Shown: positions 58,991 to 64,000 of the stretch, piece after piece
Layout: the number at the start of each line of letters is the position of its first letter
Numbering within the stretch: the stretch's first letter is position 1
Assembly (NCBI GenBank): GCA_005402585.1
Contig: BIFP01000068.1
Location: 372,001-436,000 of the forward strand
Length of the DNA: 64,000 nucleotides
From: Micromonosporaceae bacterium KJ-029
Lineage (GTDB): Bacteria > Actinomycetota > Actinomycetes > Mycobacteriales > Micromonosporaceae
Reading direction: 5' to 3'
The notes under the pieces: model-generated
Database searches by the model: none
Seen by the model: only the letters and a program-made list of their open reading frames with translations
What the model was told of the DNA's origin: nothing
Translations under genes and position numbers: made by a program

Positions 58991-59113
58991 TCAGGCGTCG
59001 GTCTGCGGCCGACGGGCAGCCCGTTGTCCGGTGACGTCCTCTTCGAGGATCTCGTAACGCTGCGTGCCGCCAGCGACCAGCAGGACCTTGCCGGTGGGCA
59101 GCAGCGCCCGGGG
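58991..59113 (-). pseudogene. C-terminal gene remnant, about 40 codons
   Basis: A minus-strand frame ending in TGA 58991 reads LLPTGKVLLVAGGTQRYEIL and continues EEDVTGQRAARRPQTDA. That is normal protein-like sequence, with a propeller-like GKVLLVAGG strand. There is no start codon: the frame runs upstream into the acyl-CoA dehydrogenase terminator. It may be the tail of a lost gene or a tiny gene with an unusual start. Confidence 0.4.
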
Positions 59114-59123
59114 CCATGAGCAG

Positions 59124-59157
59124 CGGCAGCCGGCGGGCTGGTGCCCGCCGGCTGCCG
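59124..59157 (-). terminator. Terminator of the acyl-CoA dehydrogenase gene
   Basis: 15-bp perfect stem with TGGT loop, 7 bp past the stop. Confidence 0.8.
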
Positions 59158-59164
59158 GGCCCAC

Positions 59165-61021
59165 TCAGAACGCCTCCTCCGGAAGGTCCATGATGTCCAG
59201 ATCGGCGCCCTCGATGATCCGCCGGTCGGCGCCGATGCGGGGCAGCACCTCGCGGGCGAAGAACCGAGCGGCCGCCACCTTCCCGGTGTAGAACGCCTTG
59301 TCCGCAGCCGAAACCTCGCCGGCCAGCGCCTCCAGCGCCACGTCGGCCTGCCGCTGCAACAGCCAGCCGACGACCAGGTCGCCGATCGCGAGCAGGAAGC
59401 GTCGGCTGCCCAGCCCGACCTTGTACAGCGTCCGGGCGTCGCCGCCCTGCGCCTCGCCCAGCCAGCCCGTCATCACGCCGAGGATGGTCTGGATCTCGGC
59501 GAGCGCCTTGCCGAGCGCCTGGCGCTCCTCCTTGAGCTGGCCGTTGCCGGCCTCGGTGGTGATGAACTCCTGGATCTCACCGGCCACCGCCATCAGCGCC
59601 TTGCCGTTGTCCCGGACGATCTTCCGGAAGATCAGGTCGAGGCTCTGGATCGCCGTGGTGCCCTCGTACAGGGTGTCGATCTTGGCATCCCGGACGTACT
59701 GCTCCAGCGGGTAGTCCTGCAGGAAGCCGGAACCGCCGAAGATCTGCAGCGACTCGTGCCCGAGCAGCTCGTACGCCCGCTCCGAGCCGACCCCCTTGAC
59801 CAGCGGGAGCAGCAGGTCGTTGACCCGCTTGGCAAGCGCGATGGCCGGCTCGTCGCCGGCCGCCTCGGCGATGGCGACCTTGTCCTGCCAGGAGGCGGTG
59901 TAGAGGACCAGCGCCCGCAGGCCCTCGGCGTACGACTTCTGCAGCAGCAGGGAGCGCCGCACGTCCGGGTGCCGGGTGATGGTCACCCGGGGGGCGCTCT
60001 TGTCCGTCGACTGGGTCAGGTCGGCGCCCTGCACCCGGTTCTTGGCGTACTCCAGGGCGTTCAGGTAGCCGGTGGAGAGGGTGGCGATCGCCTTCGTGCC
60101 GACCATCATCCGGGCGTACTCAATGATCATGAACATCTGCCGGATGCCGTCGTGCTTCTCGCCCAGCAGCCAGCCCTTGGCCGGTACGCCGTGCTCGCCG
60201 AAGGTCATCTCACAGGTGTTGGAGACCTTCAGGCCCATCTTGTGCTCGACGTTGGTGGCGAAGACGCCGTTGCGCTCGCCCAGCTCGCCGGTGTTCTCGT
60301 CGAAGTGGTACTTCGGGACCACGAACAGCGACAGCCCCTTGGTGCCGGGACCACCGACGCCCTCGATGCCGACCGGGCGGGCCAGCACGTAGTGGACGAT
60401 GTTGTCGCTCAGGTCGTGCTCACCCGAGGTGATGAAACGCTTGACGCCCTCGATGTGCCACGAGCCGTCCGGCTGCGGGATGGCCCGGGTACGGCCGGCG
60501 CCCACGTCCGAGCCGGCGTCCGGCTCGGTCAGCACCATCGTCGAGCCCCACTGCCGGTCGATGAACAGCTTCGCCCACTTCTTCTGCCGCTCGGTGCCCT
60601 CGACGTGCAGGACGTGCGCGAAGGACGGGCCGGAGGCGTACATCCAGACCGGGGCGTTCGAGCCGAGCACCAGCTCGGCGAGGGCCCACCACAGCGCCCG
60701 TGGGGCGTTGGTGCCGTCCAGCTCCGGGGGGAGGTCCAGGCGCCAGAACTCGGACTCCATGAACGCCTGGTACGACTTCTTGAACGACTCCGGCAGCGGC
60801 GCTGTGTGCGTGGCCGGGTCGAAGACCGGTGGGTTGCGGTCGCTGTCCTGGTAGCTGGCGGCCAGGTCCTCCCGGGCCAGGCGGTCGACCTCGGCGAGGA
60901 AGCTGCGCGCGGTGTCGACGTCGAGGTCGGAGTACGGCTCCTGGCCGAACGCCCGGTCCGCCCCGAACACCTCGAACAGGTTGAACTCGAGGTCCCGAAG
61001 GTTGCTCTTGTAGTGGGTCAT
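59165..61021 (-). CDS. Acyl-CoA dehydrogenase, FadE5-like long form
   Basis: 618 residues. The N-terminal MTHYKSNLRDLEFNLFEVF, the extra N-domain, LTEPDAGSDVGAGRTRA (FAD/substrate loop), the YEGTTAIQSLDLIFRKIV segment and the long C-terminal helical extension match mycobacterial FadE5-type enzymes. They oxidise acyl-CoA to 2-enoyl-CoA and pass electrons to ETF. Monocistronic. The upstream 170 bp are slightly AT-richer, but no operator is clear. Confidence 0.93.
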   Translation of the reverse strand: MTHYKSNLRDLEFNLFEVFGADRAFGQEPYSDLDVDTARSFLAEVDRLAREDLAASYQDSDRNPPVFDPATHTAPLPESFKKSYQAFMESEFWRLDLPPELDGTNAPRALWWALAELVLGSNAPVWMYASGPSFAHVLHVEGTERQKKWAKLFIDRQWGSTMVLTEPDAGSDVGAGRTRAIPQPDGSWHIEGVKRFITSGEHDLSDNIVHYVLARPVGIEGVGGPGTKGLSLFVVPKYHFDENTGELGERNGVFATNVEHKMGLKVSNTCEMTFGEHGVPAKGWLLGEKHDGIRQMFMIIEYARMMVGTKAIATLSTGYLNALEYAKNRVQGADLTQSTDKSAPRVTITRHPDVRRSLLLQKSYAEGLRALVLYTASWQDKVAIAEAAGDEPAIALAKRVNDLLLPLVKGVGSERAYELLGHESLQIFGGSGFLQDYPLEQYVRDAKIDTLYEGTTAIQSLDLIFRKIVRDNGKALMAVAGEIQEFITTEAGNGQLKEERQALGKALAEIQTILGVMTGWLGEAQGGDARTLYKVGLGSRRFLLAIGDLVVGWLLQRQADVALEALAGEVSAADKAFYTGKVAAARFFAREVLPRIGADRRIIEGADLDIMDLPEEAF

Positions 61022-61194
61022 GTGTCTGGCCCCGCTTCCGGACAGCTGTTACCGATCAGTAACCCCGACTGTATTACTCGCGGGTAGAAAGCGACAAGCC
61101 AACCACCGAAGTGACAGCGATTACACACCTGCGGTTCAGGTTCCGGCGAGACGGCCTCACCAGCCGCCGATCCGGGCCCGACCCGGTGGCGCCG

Positions 61195-62418
61195 TCAACT
61201 CTCGGCCGCGCCGACCTCCCAGCTCGGAACCGCCGCCGTCGCGCCACTCGGCGAGCCGGTGTACTCCATCAGGACCAGCGCGATGTCGTCATCGAGCCGG
61301 CCGTGCACCCACTCGACCAGCGCGGTCTCCAGGGAGGCCAAACCGTCGGCGACCGTGCCGTGCCCGAGCAACCGCCACGCCCGGTCGGCGGTGGGGAAGA
61401 ACTCGCCGTCCCGGCGCGCCTCGCCGAGCCCGTCGGTGAACAGCAGCAGCCGGTCGCCCGGCTCCAGCCGCTCGACCCTCGGCCGGACCACCGGCATGAA
61501 ACCCAGCGGCGGCGCCGGGGCCGGCGGTTCGAGCGGGATCACCGCGCCACGGCGCATCAGTAGCGGCGCGGGATGCCCACAGTTGACGATGGTGAGCGTG
61601 CCACCCCGCTCCTCCACCAATGCCGCGGTGACGAAGTCCTCGTCGCCCACGTTACGGGCCACCGCCCGGTCCAGGTCCGCCACCACGGCCCGCAGGTCGG
61701 ACCGTTCGTAGGCGACGTGCCGGTACGAGCCCAGCACGATGCTCGCCAGCCGGACCGCTTCCAGACCCTTGCCGCGTACGTCACCGATGATCATTCGTAC
61801 GCCGTACGGGGTGTCGATCGCCTCGTACAGGTCGCCGCCGATCTCCGCCGTGGCGGTCGAGGAGATGTACCGCCCGGCCACCGACAGCGTGCCCACCTGA
61901 GGACCGAGCGGGCGCAGCACCGCCTGCTGGGCGACTGCCGCGAGCTTCGACAGCTCGGCGATCCGCTCCGCCTGACGTTCCCGTACCGACGCCACCGCCG
62001 CCGCCAGACCGGTGCCCAGCGCGATGCCGGCCACCGCGACCGCGGTGGAGAGCGAGACGGCCGGCTCGGCGAGGGCGAACGCGGCCCCGAGCAGGGACGC
62101 GGCGGCACCGACCCCGAGCACGATCCGCCAGGACGCCAGCGCCGCGGCCAGGAACGGGGCGGCCACCATCAGCGCGATGTAGTTCGCCTCACGGCCATCC
62201 GCCAACTCGACCGCCGAGACGATCACGAGCAGGACGAGGGCCGCGCCGAGGCCGGCGCGGGATCCGGGGCTCAGCGGGCCACGGCCCGGCTGGAGGAGTT
62301 GCGTGCGTACACCCGACAGCATGCCCGATGGACGTGAACGAAAGAATGCACCTGACCCGTCGTACGAGATGGTTCTGGCCGCGCGGATCGCGGCCCGGAG
62401 CCGATCGCCGCGCGGCAT
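61195..62418 (-). CDS. Membrane-bound PP2C/SpoIIE-type serine phosphatase
   Basis: 407 residues from ATG 62418; ATG 62322 is an alternative. Five to six hydrophobic helices occupy about 55-170. A short coiled coil leads to a SpoIIE domain (EIGGDLYEAI, IIGDVRGKGLEA, VNCGHPAPLLM, LLLFTDGLGEAR) with the metal-binding aspartates intact. Such enzymes dephosphorylate anti-sigma-factor antagonists. No anti-sigma or STAS gene is adjacent. It starts 4 bp after the RlpA-like gene stop, so they form an operon. Confidence 0.9.
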   Translation of the reverse strand: MPRGDRLRAAIRAARTISYDGSGAFFRSRPSGMLSGVRTQLLQPGRGPLSPGSRAGLGAALVLLVIVSAVELADGREANYIALMVAAPFLAAALASWRIVLGVGAAASLLGAAFALAEPAVSLSTAVAVAGIALGTGLAAAVASVRERQAERIAELSKLAAVAQQAVLRPLGPQVGTLSVAGRYISSTATAEIGGDLYEAIDTPYGVRMIIGDVRGKGLEAVRLASIVLGSYRHVAYERSDLRAVVADLDRAVARNVGDEDFVTAALVEERGGTLTIVNCGHPAPLLMRRGAVIPLEPPAPAPPLGFMPVVRPRVERLEPGDRLLLFTDGLGEARRDGEFFPTADRAWRLLGHGTVADGLASLETALVEWVHGRLDDDIALVLMEYTGSPSGATAAVPSWEVGAAES

Positions 62419-62422
62419 CGGC

Positions 62423-63070
62423 TCAGCCGAGCACCTCGTACCGGACCTCGATGTGGCCGAGGTCGAGCGAGGCGATCTCGGCGAACGCGGCCCGGGACAG
62501 GTCCAGGCAGCGTCCCTCGATGAACGGACCCCGGTCGTTGATCCGGACGGTGATCGACTTGCCGTTGGCCGGGTTGGTCACCCGCACCCTGGTGTCGAAC
62601 GGCAGCGTCTTGTGTGCGGCCGTCATCGCCTCCGGGTTGAACGTCTCGCCGTTGGCGGTCATCTGGCCCTGCCAGTAGAAGGAGGCGCCGCACGAGCCGG
62701 TGTCGACCACCGGGCGGGCCGTCGTCTTCTTGGCGCTGGGCGTCGGCGAGGGGCTGGCCGTACGCGGCTTGCTCCGGGACGGCGCCTGCGCGGTGCGGGT
62801 CGGCGTCGGGCTCGCGGTCACACTCGGCGAGGCGCTGGCGCTCGGTGCGACGCTGAGGCTCGGCGACGCGGTCGGCGAGCCGGTCGCCAGGTCGCTCGGG
62901 TCGAGGGTCGGCGAGAGGTCGATCGCCGCCGGCCGCGCCGGCTCCGCGTCGGCGGTCAGGCGTACGGCGCCGACGGTGCCTCCGACGGCGAGGGCGACAG
63001 CCACCACGGCGCTGGCCGCGAGACCAGCCGGCGAGGTGATCCTGCGTATACGGGAGTGCCTACCGGTCAC
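62423..63070 (-). CDS. Secreted RlpA-like double-psi beta-barrel protein
   Basis: 215 residues from GTG 63070. Signal or anchor helix at about 15-37, then a Ser/Pro/Thr-rich linker (45-118). The DPBB domain has GSCGASFYWQGQMTANGETF, MTAAHKTLPFDTRVRVTNP and ITVRINDRGPF, ending in IEVRYEVLG. RlpA proteins bind or cleave peptidoglycan; the family aspartate in the RINDRGPF segment is present. An AAAGGA SD and a sigma-A-type promoter are upstream. Confidence 0.88.
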   Translation of the reverse strand: MTGRHSRIRRITSPAGLAASAVVAVALAVGGTVGAVRLTADAEPARPAAIDLSPTLDPSDLATGSPTASPSLSVAPSASASPSVTASPTPTRTAQAPSRSKPRTASPSPTPSAKKTTARPVVDTGSCGASFYWQGQMTANGETFNPEAMTAAHKTLPFDTRVRVTNPANGKSITVRINDRGPFIEGRCLDLSRAAFAEIASLDLGHIEVRYEVLG

Positions 63071-63108
63071 CGGCCCGGTCCTTTCCTCAGCGGATCAAAT
63101 CGGGTCGG

Positions 63109-63139
63109 ACCATAACGAGAGAAGCACTTCGGAAGTCAA
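63109..63139 (-). promoter_or_regulatory. Promoter of the rlpA-like / phosphatase operon
   Basis: Minus strand TTGACT (63134-63139), 19-bp spacer, TATGGT (63109-63114), about 39 bp upstream of GTG 63070. The spacing is 1-2 bp long. Confidence 0.5.
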
Positions 63140-63227
63140 CGTGATCATGTTGTTATGCCCGTAATTGCGGTGATACGTGCAGCCGATCATCCGATCCACG
63201 ATGGGCCGGCTGGCGCAGGATGGAGGC

Positions 63228-63782
63228 ATGCCCCCCGCTGAGCTGAGAGAACGCCTCGTCGCGCTGTTCCGCTGGATCGACCCCGGCGCCGGCACGAGTC
63301 ACCTGGTCAGCGACGTCTCCGGCTGGTGGCGCGATCCGACGGTCCTCGCCGAGCTGGGTCCCGCGCTGGTCGCACCGTTCCGATCGGCCCGGCCCACCGT
63401 GGTCGTCTCTCCGGCGGTCACCGGGCTCCTGCTCGGCCCACTGGCGGCCACGGCGCTCGGCGTGGGCTTCGTGGCGGCCCACAAGCCAGGCGACGGGCGG
63501 CTACCCGCCGGGTCGCTGACCTGGGCGCAGAGCCCGCCCGACTTCCGCGGACGGCGGGTCGACCTGGCCGTCCGCGACCGGCACCTCGGCCCCGGTGACC
63601 GGGTGCTGGTAGTGGACGACTGGGTCGCCACCGCCGCCCAGGTACGCGCCCTCTACGAGATCTGCGCGGCCCGGGGCGCCGAGCCCCTGGGCACCTCCGC
63701 CGTGATGCTCGACTGCCCGCCGCCGGTGGCGGACGAGTTTCGCATCCACGGTCTCCTAACCGAAACCGACCTGCCCGCTTGA
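63228..63782 (+). CDS. Phosphoribosyltransferase-family protein
   Basis: 184 residues from ATG 63228; ATG 63177 is in frame but far from any SD. The PRPP-binding motif is VLVVDDWVATAAQVRAL (VVDDxxATG-like, with Val-Ala-Thr-Ala). VVVSPAVTGLLLGPLAATAL and FVAAHKPGDG give the flexible loop region. It resembles adenine/orotate phosphoribosyltransferases without matching either closely, and Trp replaces the usual small residue after the aspartates. Substrate unknown. Confidence 0.8.
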   Translation: MPPAELRERLVALFRWIDPGAGTSHLVSDVSGWWRDPTVLAELGPALVAPFRSARPTVVVSPAVTGLLLGPLAATALGVGFVAAHKPGDGRLPAGSLTWAQSPPDFRGRRVDLAVRDRHLGPGDRVLVVDDWVATAAQVRALYEICAARGAEPLGTSAVMLDCPPPVADEFRIHGLLTETDLPA

Positions 63783-63835
63783 AAGGAAGGGCCCCCTATT
63801 AACGCCTCGGGTAGAAGAAGGGACCCCTATTAACA
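63782..63835 (+). repeat. 54-bp intergenic repeat, copy D
   Basis: Same orientation as copy A. It begins on the last base of the phosphoribosyltransferase stop codon, in a gap between converging genes. Confidence 0.9.
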
Positions 63836-63853
63836 ACTGCTACTGACGCCGGC

Positions 63854-64000
63854 TCAGCGCACGAAGTCCTCGACCACCGTGCAGACCCGGCCGAGCGCCT
63901 CGGCGGAGCGGGCCAACGGTCCGGGCACCATCAGCGCGTGGTCGGCGGCCGGGATCTCCAACACGTTCGGGGTCAGCCGCCGGGCGACCGCGCCGTCCCA
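63854..64000 (-). CDS. Alpha/beta-hydrolase C-terminus (runs off the right edge)
   Basis: 48 codons to TGA 63854. The segment LEIPAADHALMVPGPL has the His of an alpha/beta-hydrolase catalytic triad in the usual ADHxL context. The nucleophile and fold core are outside the window. Confidence 0.6.
   Translation of the reverse strand, partial: WDGAVARRLTPNVLEIPAADHALMVPGPLARSAEALGRVCTVVEDFVR

Larger units (their letters stand above)
58832..59164. other. 333-bp region without an intact gene
   Basis: It holds the acyl-CoA dehydrogenase terminator (59124-59157), the gene remnant at 58991-59113 and, nearer 58870-58960, an unremarkable GC-rich stretch that should carry the copy 2 promoter. Confidence 0.6.

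Noticed and set aside
63071..63227. Cyclic-di-AMP (ydaO) riboswitch upstream of the RlpA-like gene
   Set aside because: Such riboswitches often precede actinobacterial wall-hydrolase genes, but the leader after the predicted start site is only about 35 nt and none of the conserved core is visible.

Overview
The window is a contiguous piece of chromosome from a very GC-rich actinomycete. It has strong third-position GC bias, many GTG starts, stop/start overlaps of the ATGA, GTGA and TGATG type, long Pro/Ala-rich proteins, HspR/HAIR control of heat-shock genes, and the linked purA, DUF3151 and fba genes. The family is most likely Micromonosporaceae, probably Micromonospora or a close relative. 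This is inferred from protein style, gene order and a 54-bp intergenic repeat; no rRNA or other decisive marker is present. I see no tRNA, rRNA, CRISPR, insertion sequence or prophage.

Layout. 1-3.2 kb: a minus-strand operon of a YqiJ-like OB-fold membrane protein, a flotillin and the start of a DNA-repair-type ATPase. 3.3-4.4 kb: an ECF sigma factor with a coupled membrane partner. 4.5-7.8 kb: a compact minus-strand cluster resembling the biogenesis part of methylamine dehydrogenase operons. It holds a MauE-like protein, an unknown protein, a MauD-like thioredoxin, a Tat-exported Cys/Trp-rich small protein and two small membrane proteins. I regard this as the most novel part of the window. 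7.9-17.2 kb: housekeeping genes (purD, purA, DUF3151, fba), a lipid-kinase-like protein, a Pro-rich MinD-like ATPase and a LOG-family protein.

17.4-22.4 kb: a phage-holin-family protein, a small acidic protein, and a complete bacterial RNA-repair pair (Hen1 methyltransferase and Pnkp kinase-phosphatase-ligase). 22.5-24.5 kb: arsR, pyrE and a short-chain dehydrogenase. 24.5-27.4 kb: three tandem paralogous membrane proteins with Pro/Gly/Tyr-rich tails. 27.4-39.3 kb: the HspR regulon (clpB at 27.9-30.5 kb; dnaK-grpE-dnaJ-hspR at 34.8-39.2 kb) with HAIR boxes before clpB and dnaK. In between lie a lipoprotein, a KhtT/KhtU-type potassium/proton exchanger and small genes. 39.4-43.0 kb: two overlapping dynamin-like GTPases divergent from dnaK.

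43.1-49.2 kb: two uncharacterised proteins, then an E1alpha-E1beta-E2 2-oxoacid dehydrogenase operon ending in a strong hairpin. 49.4-54.4 kb: a 45-residue protein, a large disordered single-pass membrane protein and a thioredoxin/NHL-repeat protein. 54.5-56.8 kb: pxpBCA (5-oxoprolinase). 56.9-64 kb: a hemolysin III protein, two DUF6458-type proteins flanking a SixA phosphatase, a FadE5-like acyl-CoA dehydrogenase, a SpoIIE-type phosphatase coupled to an RlpA-like secreted protein, a phosphoribosyltransferase and the end of an alpha/beta hydrolase.

Recurrent non-coding structure: four copies of one 54-bp repeat just after plus-strand stop codons, a four-copy 31-bp array upstream of fba, many long GC-rich hairpins without T-tracts acting as terminators, and several candidate operators.
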